From contig NZ_JAUSUT010000001.1 of NCBI RefSeq assembly GCF_030814215.1, forward strand, positions 248,001 to 312,000: 64,000 nt of DNA, read 5' to 3'. Positions 1 to 7,290 of the stretch are shown piece by piece (positions within the stretch are counted from its first letter, which is position 1; each line of letters starts with the position of its first letter). The stretch comes from Amycolatopsis thermophila. GTDB taxonomy: Bacteria; Actinomycetota; Actinomycetes; Mycobacteriales; Pseudonocardiaceae. Both the position numbers and the translations under genes were made by a program. The notes beneath the pieces were generated by a model. It worked only from the letters and a program-made list of their open reading frames with translations. It ran no database searches and was not told the DNA's origin.

Positions 1-1
1 G

Positions 2-229
2 CCGGACGAGAAGTGGGGCGAGACACCGCTGGCGGTGATCGCGCCGCGCACGCCCGGTGACGCGCCCACCGCCGCCGAACTGGAGGAGTGGTGCCTCGAC
101 CGGCTGGCGCGGTACAAGCGGCCGCGGAAGATCGCGGTGGTGCCGGCCCTGCCCCGGAATCCCAGCGGCAAGGTGCTGAAGACGCAGCTGCGGGCCGACC
201 GGGAGGCCGGGAAGCTGCCGGTCGAGTAG
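2..229 (+). CDS. Acyl-CoA synthetase (AMP-forming), C-terminal fragment cut by window edge
   Basis: The reading frame is open from base 2 and ends with TAG at 227-229. It encodes the last 75 residues of an ANL-superfamily adenylate-forming enzyme. The visible part is the C-terminal subdomain: RYKRPRKIAVVPALPRNPSGK, where the Lys of PSGK is the conserved lysine used in the adenylation half-reaction. These enzymes activate a carboxylic acid with ATP and load it on CoA. The next gene, 4 nt away on the opposite strand, is HMG-CoA lyase, so a role in acid or branched-chain acyl-CoA breakdown is plausible, but the substrate cannot be told from this fragment. Confidence 0.9.
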   Translation, partial: PDEKWGETPLAVIAPRTPGDAPTAAELEEWCLDRLARYKRPRKIAVVPALPRNPSGKVLKTQLRADREAGKLPVE

Positions 230-233
230 CCGG

Positions 234-1169
234 TCAGCCGCCGGTGAGGGCCTTCACGACGCGCGACGGGCTGGGGCGGCCGAGCTGCTGCGCCATCCAG
301 GCGCTCGTCCGCACCAGCGCGTCGAGGTCGACGCCGTGGTCGATGCCGAGCCCGTCGAGCATCCACACCAGGTCCTCGGTGGCCAGGTTGCCCGTGGCGG
401 CCTTCGCGTAGGGGCAGCCGCCGAGACCGCCGGCCGAAGAGTCCACTGTGGTCACTCCGGCCCGCAGGGCGGCGAGGGTGTTGGACAGCGCCTGACCGTA
501 GGTGTCGTGGAAGTGCACGGCGAGCCGGGTGACGTCGTCGAAGGCTCCGAGGACGGCCTCGACGTGCCCCGGCGTGGCGACGCCGATGGTGTCGCCGAGG
601 GAGAGCTGGAAGCAGCCCATGTCCAGTAGCCGGCGCCCGGCCGTGACGACCTGGTCGACGGCCACCGCGCCTTCCCAGGGGTCGCCGAAGCACATCGAGA
701 GGTAGGCGCGCACTTCCAGGCCCTCGTGCCGGGCCCGCCGCACGACCGGCTCGAACATCGCGAACTGCTCGTCGAAGGAGCGGTTGAGGTTCTTCCGGGC
801 GAACGTCTCGGTGGCACTGCCGAAGATCGCGATGGACTCCACACCCAGTGCCAGTGCCCGGTCGAGGCCGCGTTCGTTGGGGACGAGCACCGGGTACCGG
901 ACGTTCTCACGCCGGTCCAGCTTGGCGAGGAGGTCGTCGGCGTCGGCGAGCTGCGGGACCCATTTGGGGTGCACGAAGCTGGTCGCCTCGAGCGTCCCCA
1001 GGCCCGCCGCGGCCAGCCGGTCGAGGAACTCGAGCTTGGTGCCGAGGCCGACGACGGTCTGTTCGTTCTGCAGCCCGTCGCGAGGCCCCACTTCCCAGAT
1101 CGTGACCCGCGACGGCAACTCCCCCCGCGACGGCTCCCGCTGGGGCAGGTTCAGATCTCGCACACTCAC
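234..1169 (-). CDS. mvaB: Hydroxymethylglutaryl-CoA lyase
   Basis: A 311-residue cytosolic TIM-barrel lyase of the HMGL-like family, close to the usual 300-residue length. It cleaves 3-hydroxy-3-methylglutaryl-CoA to acetoacetate and acetyl-CoA, the last step of leucine catabolism. Key motifs are visible: GPRDGLQNE near the N-terminus (catalytic Arg and metal Asp), VHFHDTYGQA (metal-binding His pair) and GLGGCPYAKAATGN (the catalytic-Cys loop). It faces the acyl-CoA synthetase tail-to-tail. Upstream (1170-1914) is non-coding and repeat-rich; a GTTA-N8-TAAC site lies 22 bp above the start. Confidence 0.93.
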   Translation of the reverse strand: MSVRDLNLPQREPSRGELPSRVTIWEVGPRDGLQNEQTVVGLGTKLEFLDRLAAAGLGTLEATSFVHPKWVPQLADADDLLAKLDRRENVRYPVLVPNERGLDRALALGVESIAIFGSATETFARKNLNRSFDEQFAMFEPVVRRARHEGLEVRAYLSMCFGDPWEGAVAVDQVVTAGRRLLDMGCFQLSLGDTIGVATPGHVEAVLGAFDDVTRLAVHFHDTYGQALSNTLAALRAGVTTVDSSAGGLGGCPYAKAATGNLATEDLVWMLDGLGIDHGVDLDALVRTSAWMAQQLGRPSPSRVVKALTGG

Positions 1170-1191
1170 CGATGTCCACCTCCACCCCTAG

Positions 1192-1207
1192 GTTAACGCT
1201 GACTAAC
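1192..1207. promoter_or_regulatory. GTTA-N8-TAAC site upstream of HMG-CoA lyase
   Basis: GTTAACGCTGACTAAC lies 22 bp upstream of the HMG-CoA lyase start. A related 16-mer, GTTAGCAACGGTTAAC, occurs at 6253-6268 upstream of the AcoR-like gene; in one orientation 12 of 16 bases agree. The short dyad suits a TetR- or GntR-type operator. No regulator is assigned. Confidence 0.3.
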
Positions 1208-1255
1208 GCAGGGCGCCAGGGGCGGTCGGCACGAGCGCCCTGCCCCAAAAAGGAG

Positions 1256-1400
1256 CTGGGTGGTCATCCCGTCGCCTGAGGCCGTCTCGATCACTGTGAG
1301 CCAGGCCCGCACCCCCGGCACCCGCGCGAGATGACATGCCAAGCTTGCGGGCCTGGCTCACAGTGATAGGCCTCAATCAGGCGACGGGATGACCACCCAG
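1256..1400. repeat. Long imperfect inverted repeat (about 55-bp arms, 34-bp loop)
   Basis: Left arm 1256-1311 and right arm 1346-1400. The outer 24 bp (from CTGGGTGGTCATCCCG inward) and the inner 22 bp (ending GAGCCAGGCCCGCA) are perfect complements; a 9-10 bp middle segment does not pair. RNA from it would form a 46-pair hairpin. It is too long for a simple terminator and lacks a T-run, so a MITE-like insertion or paired element ends are the likelier readings. Confidence 0.7.
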
Positions 1401-1572
1401 CGACCCCCCTGCATGAGGTGAGATGACTGCACTCCCCGGTCATCCCGGAGCCTGCCCGTCCGGCGAGGACATTCTTTTGATCTTTTTCTCTGGCCTTCGG
1501 CCCGGGGCGCCTACGGCGCCGAACGGTCGCCTTGGGCTCGACCTCCCCCGCCCCCTCCGGCTGGATGGTTTC

Positions 1573-1632
1573 GGTCGCCGAGCAGACGTGTCAAGGCGGG
1601 AAAGAGTACCTTGACACGCCTGGTCGGCGACC
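1573..1632. repeat. 24-bp inverted repeat with 12-nt loop
   Basis: Arms 1573-1596 and 1609-1632 match at 22 of 24 positions; the core CGTGTCAAGG / CCTTGACACG is perfect. It lies in the same repeat-rich intergenic stretch. It could be a dispersed palindromic repeat or a terminator; no poly-T follows. Confidence 0.6.
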
Positions 1633-1656
1633 AAAGACGGGCTGGGGATCGGGGGC

Positions 1657-1799
1657 GGGGGAGGTCTGGGGACGCCGTGTGTCGCCTCGCGTTGCCGGCC
1701 GCCTGGAGGGGTTTGGGGGAGGTCTGGGAAGGTCGCACCTCGCCTGGCGTCGCCGGGTTCCGGTTCGGGTTGTGGTCCCGCGTCACCTCGCGTTGCCGG
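1657..1799. repeat. Short interleaved direct repeats
   Basis: GGGGAGGTCTGGGA occurs at 1657-1670 and again at 1716-1729, and CCTCGCGTTGCCGG at 1685-1698 and 1786-1799. The copies interleave, as if a unit of roughly 60-100 bp had been duplicated and diverged. No coding sense is visible. Confidence 0.45.
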
Positions 1800-1914
1800 G
1801 TGCCTGGGGGTGCAGGCTCCAGCCACTCTCCGCAACCCATCCCCGTCCCCAGCCACCCAAAAGACCTGGACACCGGCCGGGCGGCGCACTCCGGCGCCGC
1901 CCGGCCTGCAGCTC

Positions 1915-3027
1915 TCACTGGCCGTGCACCACCACGCCGCGGATGTTCTTGCCCGCCACCAGGTCCTCGTACCCCTGGTTCACGTCCTCCAGCCGGTACG
2001 TGTTGGTCACCAGCTCGTCGAGCTTGAGCGTCCCCGCCTGGTAGAGGTCCAGCATCTTCAGGATGTCCCGCTGCGGGTTGCCCGAACCGAACAAACTGCC
2101 TTTGATCGTCTTCTCCCACAGGGTCAGCACGGCGCCGGACACGTGGATGGTGGCCTTCGCCGGGTCGGCCAGGCCGGTCACCACGACCACCCCGCCCTTG
2201 CCGACCACGTCGAATGCCGCCGACATGACCTCCTCGTCCACGACCCCGACCGTCACCAGCGCCTTGTCCGCCCCCTGCCCGCGGGTCAGCTCGGTGACGA
2301 CCTCGTGCGCCTCCGCCGCGGTGGCGAACGCGTGCGTGGCGCCCAGTTTCACCGCGGTGTCCCGCTTGACGGCCAACGGGTCGACGACCACGACGTTCTT
2401 CGCCCCGGCGTGCGCGGCGCCCTGCACCGAGTTGATGCCGATCCCGCCGATCCCGTAGACGACCACGGTTTCCCCAGGACGGACGTCCCCCGCGTACACC
2501 GCGGTTCCCCACCCGGTCGGCACACCGCAGCCGACCAGCACCGCCGTCTCCAGTGGCACGCTATCGTCCACTTTGACCACCGAGTGCTGCGAAATGGTCG
2601 AGTACTCGGCGAAAGTCCCGAGCATGCACATCTGCCCGTAGTCCGTCCCACCCGAGTGGAACCGGAAACTGCCGTCCGGGAAACTGCCCTCCAGGATCGT
2701 CGCCCCCATGTCGCACAGGCTCTGGTGCCCCGTCGCGCAGTACCGGCACGTGCCGCAGTTGGGGATGAACGAGCACACGACGTGGTCACCGGGCTTGACC
2801 TTCGTGACGCCCGGCCCGACCTCCTCGATGATGCCCGCACCCTCGTGCCCGCCGACGATCGGGAACCGCGGCGGCAGGTCGCCGTCGGACAGGTGCAGGT
2901 CCGAGTGGCACAACCCGGCCGCCACGTAGCGGATGAGGACCTCGCCCTCCCTGGGGCCGTCCAGGTCCAGCTCGGTGATCTCGAACGGGGTCCGGAAGTC
3001 CCGCAGAACGGCTGCCTTGACCTTCAT
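1915..3027 (-). CDS. NDMA-dependent (mycofactocin-type) zinc alcohol dehydrogenase
   Basis: A 370-residue medium-chain zinc dehydrogenase. Catalytic zinc ligands are Cys40 (GLCHSD) and His61/Glu62 (GGHEGAG); the structural zinc loop is CGTCRYCATGHQSLC (C-x2-C-x2-C-x7-C); the nucleotide site is GIGGIG. Overall sequence fits the Rxyl_3153/NDMA-dependent ADH family, whose members hold a tightly bound nicotinamide and are recycled through mycofactocin. The start has a GAAAGGA ribosome site. It lies 11 nt after the aldehyde dehydrogenase and is likely co-transcribed: alcohol to aldehyde here, aldehyde to acid in the neighbour. A longer upstream frame is only read-through of antisense sequence. Confidence 0.9.
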   Translation of the reverse strand: MKVKAAVLRDFRTPFEITELDLDGPREGEVLIRYVAAGLCHSDLHLSDGDLPPRFPIVGGHEGAGIIEEVGPGVTKVKPGDHVVCSFIPNCGTCRYCATGHQSLCDMGATILEGSFPDGSFRFHSGGTDYGQMCMLGTFAEYSTISQHSVVKVDDSVPLETAVLVGCGVPTGWGTAVYAGDVRPGETVVVYGIGGIGINSVQGAAHAGAKNVVVVDPLAVKRDTAVKLGATHAFATAAEAHEVVTELTRGQGADKALVTVGVVDEEVMSAAFDVVGKGGVVVVTGLADPAKATIHVSGAVLTLWEKTIKGSLFGSGNPQRDILKMLDLYQAGTLKLDELVTNTYRLEDVNQGYEDLVAGKNIRGVVVHGQ

Positions 3028-3038
3028 CGGAAGTCCTT

Positions 3039-4538
3039 TCAGAGCGCGACGTTGACGGCTTTGGTCTGGGTGTAGAGGTCGATGGCCTCGGCGCCGAGCT
3101 CGCGGCCCCAGCCGGACTGCTTGTAGCCCCCGAACGGGATCGCGGTGTCGAACCCGTTGTAACAGTTGACCCACACCGAACCGGCCTTGATCTGCTTGGC
3201 CACCCGGTGCGCCTTGGAGATGTCCCGCGTCCAGATCCCCGCGGCGAGGCCGTATTCGGTGTTGTTCGCCGCCGCCGCGAGACCGTCCCCGGCGGAGAAC
3301 GGGATCGCCGCGACGACCGGGCCGAAGATCTCCTCCCGCACCACACTCATGTCCTCGCGCACGTCGACCAGCACGGTCGGTTCGACGTAGTAGCCGGAGT
3401 CGCCGTGGCGGCCGCCGCCGGTGAGGGCGCGGGCGCCGTCGGCGATGCCCTGCCGCAGGTAGCTGGTGACGCGGTCGAGCTGCTCCTGCGACACGAGCGG
3501 CCCCAGCTGGGTCGTCGGGTCCAGGCCGGGCCCGATCTTGACCTGGCTCGCGAACTCGGCCACCCCGGCGGTGAACTCGTCGAAGATCGAGTCCTCGACG
3601 AACAGGCGCGTGCCCGCGACGCAGCACTGTCCGTGGTTGAACAGCCAGGCGTTGGCCGAGCCGGGGATCGCGGCCTCCAGGTCGGCGTCGGCGAACACGA
3701 TGTTGGGGCTCTTGCCGCCCAGCTCCAGCGACACCTTCTTCAGGTTGCCCCTGGCCGCGTCGACGATCTTCTTGCCCACCTCGGTGGAGCCGGTGAACGC
3801 GACCTTGTCGACGTCGTCGTGCGCGGCCAGCGCGGCGCCCGCGTCGCCGAACCCGGTGACGATGTTGACCACGCCCGCGGGGAAACCGGCCTCGAGGAAC
3901 AGCTCGCCGAGCAGCAGCGCGGTGAGCGGGGTCTGCTCGGCCGGCTTGAGGATCACCGTGTTGCCCGCGGCGAGCGCGGGGGCGAGCTTGAACGCCGCCA
4001 TCACCAGCGGGAAGTTCCACGGGATGATCTGCGCGCACACCCCGACCGGCTCGCGCAGCGTGTAGGCGTGCCACTGGCTGCCCGGGATCCACGGCACCGA
4101 CGGGGTGATCGTGCGACCCTCGATCTTCGTGGCCCAGCCCGCGTAGTAGTGGAAGATGTCGGCCGACCAGGCGACGTCGACCCCCTGCGCGACGGCCACG
4201 GACTTGCCGTTGTCGAGCGCCTCCAGCTGCGCGAACTGCTCGGCACGTGCAAGCAGCAGGTCGCCCATGCGCCAGATCAGGCGCTGCCGCTCCGACGGTG
4301 TGGTCCGCGACCACGGCCCGTCGTCGAACGCCCGCCGCGCGGCCGCGACCGCCCGGTCGACGTCCTCGGCGGCACCGTGCGCCACCTCGGTGATCTTCTC
4401 CCCCGTCGCGGGGTCGAACGTGGAGAACGTGCGGCCCGACGCCGCGTTCACCCACTGCCCGCCGATCAGCAGCTGCTTGGTCCCGGACACGAACTCGCGC
4501 ACCGGCTGCCCGACGGCCTGCTCCGCTACCGCTGTCAC
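3039..4538 (-). CDS. NAD(P)-dependent aldehyde dehydrogenase
   Basis: A 499-residue enzyme of normal family length that oxidises an aldehyde to the carboxylate. Visible motifs are the cofactor site IIPWNFPLVMAAFKLAPALA, FTGSTEVGKKI, the general base in ELGGKSP, the catalytic Cys (second Cys of GQCCVAGTR) and the EEIFGPV segment. The chosen start is GTG at 4538, 7 nt after a GAGGAGG site. It forms an operon with the alcohol dehydrogenase downstream. The divider from the upstream AcoR-like regulator contains a GTGTCAA-g-TTGACAC palindrome, a likely activator site. Confidence 0.93.
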   Translation of the reverse strand: MTAVAEQAVGQPVREFVSGTKQLLIGGQWVNAASGRTFSTFDPATGEKITEVAHGAAEDVDRAVAAARRAFDDGPWSRTTPSERQRLIWRMGDLLLARAEQFAQLEALDNGKSVAVAQGVDVAWSADIFHYYAGWATKIEGRTITPSVPWIPGSQWHAYTLREPVGVCAQIIPWNFPLVMAAFKLAPALAAGNTVILKPAEQTPLTALLLGELFLEAGFPAGVVNIVTGFGDAGAALAAHDDVDKVAFTGSTEVGKKIVDAARGNLKKVSLELGGKSPNIVFADADLEAAIPGSANAWLFNHGQCCVAGTRLFVEDSIFDEFTAGVAEFASQVKIGPGLDPTTQLGPLVSQEQLDRVTSYLRQGIADGARALTGGGRHGDSGYYVEPTVLVDVREDMSVVREEIFGPVVAAIPFSAGDGLAAAANNTEYGLAAGIWTRDISKAHRVAKQIKAGSVWVNCYNGFDTAIPFGGYKQSGWGRELGAEAIDLYTQTKAVNVAL

Positions 4539-4597
4539 ACCAACCTCCTCGTCGTGGACGTGGCGGTAATGGTGACGTGGGCAACAGCGGGCTAACC

Positions 4598-4612
4598 GTG
4601 TCAAGTTGACAC
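4598..4612. promoter_or_regulatory. GTGTCAAGTTGACAC palindrome, candidate activator site
   Basis: A perfect 7-bp dyad with one central base, 60 bp upstream of the aldehyde dehydrogenase start and just after the AcoR-like regulator gene. TGTCA-N3-TGACA fits the general form of sites bound by Fis-type C-terminal HTH domains of this regulator class. Assignment to the neighbouring regulator is inferred from position. Confidence 0.5.
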
Positions 4613-4618
4613 AGCGGG

Positions 4619-6220
4619 TCAGCTCAGGCCGAGGCTCCGGACGCGCCGGTGCAGGGTGGAGCGGCTGATGCCGAGCGCCTTGGCGGCGTGCGCCTTGTTG
4701 CCGCCGCAGTCGCGCAGCGCGGCGGCGATCGCGTCGTGCTCGAGCTGCTCGATCGGGCTCAGGCGACGGGCCTTCGGGCTGCACCGGTAGGCCTCGGGCA
4801 GGTCGCGCGGCAGCACGTCACCGCAGGCGCGGGCGGCGGCGACGTGCCGGACGAGCGCCTTGAGCTCGCGCAGGTTGCCCGGCCACGGCTGGGCGGCGAG
4901 GACCTCCAGCGTGCTCGGCACGAACCGGAGCGTGCAGCCCAGGTCGGCCAGCATCGCCGCGACCAGCGCGGGCAGCTCGTCGCGCCGGGCCCGCAGCGGG
5001 GGCAGCTCGCGACGGGCGATGCAACGGCTGGCGAGGTCGGCGGCCGGACCGGTCAGCTCGGCCGCGGGCGGGCCGGTGAGCGCGAACCAGCCGCGATCCA
5101 TGACGGCGGCGATCCGCGCGGCCGACGCGGCGGGCAGCAGGGCGATGTTCTCGATCACCAGCAGTCCGGCGTGCGTGGCGACGAGCTGATCGAGGGTGGG
5201 CGTCCAGTGTTCGGCGTCGACGGCGTCGAGGACCGCGAGCGCGGCTTCGCCGGCGAGCTCGCGCGCGACGGTCGAGCGGCCGGTGCCGGGCTCGCCGCTG
5301 ATGAGGACGTGGGTCCGCTGCTCGCGGTAGGCCGCGAAGTCGCGGTGCACCGGACGCGGGGTGGCGCGCCGCGGGATCGCCTGGACGTCGGGCGGTTCGA
5401 GCTCGAACAGCACACCGGAGGCGCCGGTGATGCGTTCGAACGCCACCCCGGTTTCGCGGCCCGAGGACAGCCGCACGGTGCGGGTCTGCCGGACGCCGAA
5501 GGGTGCGTCCATGGCCAGCCCGCGCAGGACCGCGTGGTCGGCGGCGTCGAGCAGGTCGGTCGCCGCGGCGTTGGCCAGCACCACGTCGTCGCCGAGGACC
5601 AGGACCGGGCGCAGCCGGTTGAGGGCGGCGGCCTGGTAGGCGGCGAGCATGCGCTGCTCCGCGGCGCGGGAGCCTTCCAGCAGGCGATGTTCGATGTCGG
5701 CGACCGCCCGGCGCAGGAACGGTCCCAGCAGCGGGTTGGCGTGCTCGGCGGGACAGGTGATGTCCAGGACGCCCTCCAGCCGGCGCGTCACCGGGTGGAC
5801 GATCGGGTGGCCGTAGCAGGCGAAGGCCTTGAAGCTGTCGATGAAGTGCTCGTGCCCGTGCACCGCGAGCCCCTGGCGCAGCTCGAAGACGGTGGCGATC
5901 GAGTTGGTGCCGGTGTTCTCCTCGGTGAAGCGCGTGCCGGGGACGACGCCGAGGCGGTCGAGGGTCGCTTCCAGCCGGCGCTCCCCGAACCGGCGGTCGA
6001 CGATCCACGCGTCGCGGTCGGCGAGGATGAGGCTGAACGCGGTGTCGGCGAGTTCGCGGGTGGCCTGGTCGAGCACCGGTTCGGCGGCGAGGACCAGCCG
6101 GCTGCGGCGGTCGATGTCCTCGACGGTCAGGGTGTCGACGGCGGCGTCCGGCCGGAGCCCGGACAGCTCGGCCCGCCGCCAGGACAGGGCGATCTCGGGC
6201 CGCAGCGCTCCGCTCTCCAT
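4619..6220 (-). CDS. AcoR-like GAF / degenerate AAA+ / Fis-HTH transcriptional activator
   Basis: A 533-residue regulator. The N-terminal region (about 55-190) is GAF-like, with the GTRFTEENTGTNSI segment typical of AcoR-type proteins. A central AAA+ domain carries a Walker A (GEPGTGRST) but no GAFTGA loop at the expected place. The C-terminus has a Fis-type HTH (AAKALGISRSTLHRRVRSLG). Proteins of this design in actinobacteria activate alcohol and ketone oxidation genes without sigma-54. The aldehyde and alcohol dehydrogenase genes lie immediately downstream on the same strand, so they are the probable targets. No inducer can be read from the sequence. Confidence 0.88.
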   Translation of the reverse strand: MESGALRPEIALSWRRAELSGLRPDAAVDTLTVEDIDRRSRLVLAAEPVLDQATRELADTAFSLILADRDAWIVDRRFGERRLEATLDRLGVVPGTRFTEENTGTNSIATVFELRQGLAVHGHEHFIDSFKAFACYGHPIVHPVTRRLEGVLDITCPAEHANPLLGPFLRRAVADIEHRLLEGSRAAEQRMLAAYQAAALNRLRPVLVLGDDVVLANAAATDLLDAADHAVLRGLAMDAPFGVRQTRTVRLSSGRETGVAFERITGASGVLFELEPPDVQAIPRRATPRPVHRDFAAYREQRTHVLISGEPGTGRSTVARELAGEAALAVLDAVDAEHWTPTLDQLVATHAGLLVIENIALLPAASAARIAAVMDRGWFALTGPPAAELTGPAADLASRCIARRELPPLRARRDELPALVAAMLADLGCTLRFVPSTLEVLAAQPWPGNLRELKALVRHVAAARACGDVLPRDLPEAYRCSPKARRLSPIEQLEHDAIAAALRDCGGNKAHAAKALGISRSTLHRRVRSLGLS

Positions 6221-6252
6221 CCCGCCTCCCTCGGCGCCGAAGACCGAGCCAC

Positions 6253-6268
6253 GTTAGCAACGGTTAAC
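6253..6268. promoter_or_regulatory. GTTA-N8-TAAC site upstream of AcoR-like gene
   Basis: GTTAGCAACGGTTAAC sits 33 bp upstream of the regulator start, between it and the divergent hydrolase. It resembles the site at 1192-1207, which suggests one shared regulator for the HMG-CoA lyase gene and this module. Confidence 0.3.
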
Positions 6269-6396
6269 GCCGCTGGTCGAGGCCGTGCCCCCATCCGGGG
6301 GCGGGCGTGCCGCGGCGACCGGGTCCAAAGCCCCTGGTGGCGGGCGTCGACGGGGAGTGCAATCGACGTCCAGCCCGGCGGGAGGAGTGATGGCCG

Positions 6397-7290
6397 GTGG
6401 ACACCAACGGGTTCGGTGACCTCAAAGCCGTGTGCGTCAACGGCACGCCACTGGCGTACCGGGAGGCGGGCGCGGGTGAGCCGGTCGTGTTCGTGCACGG
6501 CGGGATCAGCGACCTGCGCACCTGGTCCGGACAGGTCGCCGGGTTGTCCGACGGCTACCGGTGCATCGCCTACAGCCGCCGGTTCGCGCGCCCCAATCCG
6601 GACATCGAGCCCGGGCAGGACGATCAGCTGATCCCGCACAGCGACGACCTCGCGGCGTTCCTGACCGCGCTCGGCGCGGCTCCGGCGCACCTGGTGGGCA
6701 ACTCGTGGGGCGGATTCGTGTGCCTGTACACCGCGATCCGGCACCCGGACGTGGTGCGCAGCCTGGTTCTCGAGGAACCGCCGGTGGTCTCGCTGGTGAT
6801 CGGTCCGCGCAACCGCCCGCACCCCGGCACCACGTTGGGCAACCTGGTGCGCCACCCGGCCCGCACCGCGACGGTCCTGCGGTTCGGCGCGCGCACGATG
6901 GCACCCGTGCAGAAGGCGTTCCGCCGCGGCGACGAGGACGCCGCGCTGCGGACCTTCACCCGGGGAGTGCTCGGTGCCGGCGTGGCCGACCGGATCACCC
7001 CGGCCCGGCGGACGCAGATGCGGGAGAACGCCAGTGCGCTCCGGGCGCAGATGCTGGGTGCGGGGTTTCCGCCGCTGGACCCGGCGCAGGTCCGCGCGGT
7101 GCGCGTGCCGGCGCTGCTGGTGTCGGGCGAGCTCAGCCCGAAGATGATGTCGGCGATGACCGAGTACCTCGCGGAGCTGCTGCCGGTGGTCGAGCGGGTC
7201 CGGATCCCCGGCGGGTCCCACCTCATGCACGAGGACCGGCCGGATGCGGTCAACGCGGCCATCCGCGAATTCCTGCGCCGGGCGGCCTAA
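6397..7290 (+). CDS. Alpha/beta-fold hydrolase
   Basis: A 297-residue cytosolic serine hydrolase. Visible are the oxyanion-hole strand VVFVHGG, the nucleophile elbow GNSWGG and the C-terminal catalytic His in GGSHLMHEDRP. An acidic residue after VSGE may complete the triad. GTG at 6397 is preferred because GGAGGAG ends 9 nt upstream; an ATG 7 nt earlier is out of frame. It overlaps the 3' end of the convergent FAD/Fe-S gene by 4 nt. The substrate is unknown. Confidence 0.88.
   Translation: MDTNGFGDLKAVCVNGTPLAYREAGAGEPVVFVHGGISDLRTWSGQVAGLSDGYRCIAYSRRFARPNPDIEPGQDDQLIPHSDDLAAFLTALGAAPAHLVGNSWGGFVCLYTAIRHPDVVRSLVLEEPPVVSLVIGPRNRPHPGTTLGNLVRHPARTATVLRFGARTMAPVQKAFRRGDEDAALRTFTRGVLGAGVADRITPARRTQMRENASALRAQMLGAGFPPLDPAQVRAVRVPALLVSGELSPKMMSAMTEYLAELLPVVERVRIPGGSHLMHEDRPDAVNAAIREFLRRAA

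Larger units (their letters stand above)
1170..1914. other. Non-coding, repeat-rich intergenic stretch
   Basis: About 745 bp between HMG-CoA lyase and the alcohol dehydrogenase with no credible gene. Short open frames here have no ribosome site and no recognisable protein. The stretch holds a long imperfect inverted repeat (1256-1400), a shorter one (1573-1632) and pairs of direct repeats (1657-1799). It looks like an accumulation of small palindromic or MITE-like elements rather than a decayed gene. Confidence 0.6.

Noticed and set aside
1440-2512. Overlapping frames in the repeat-rich intergenic stretch considered as a gene
   Set aside because: They read through inverted repeats and antisense of the alcohol dehydrogenase and show no domain or start signal.
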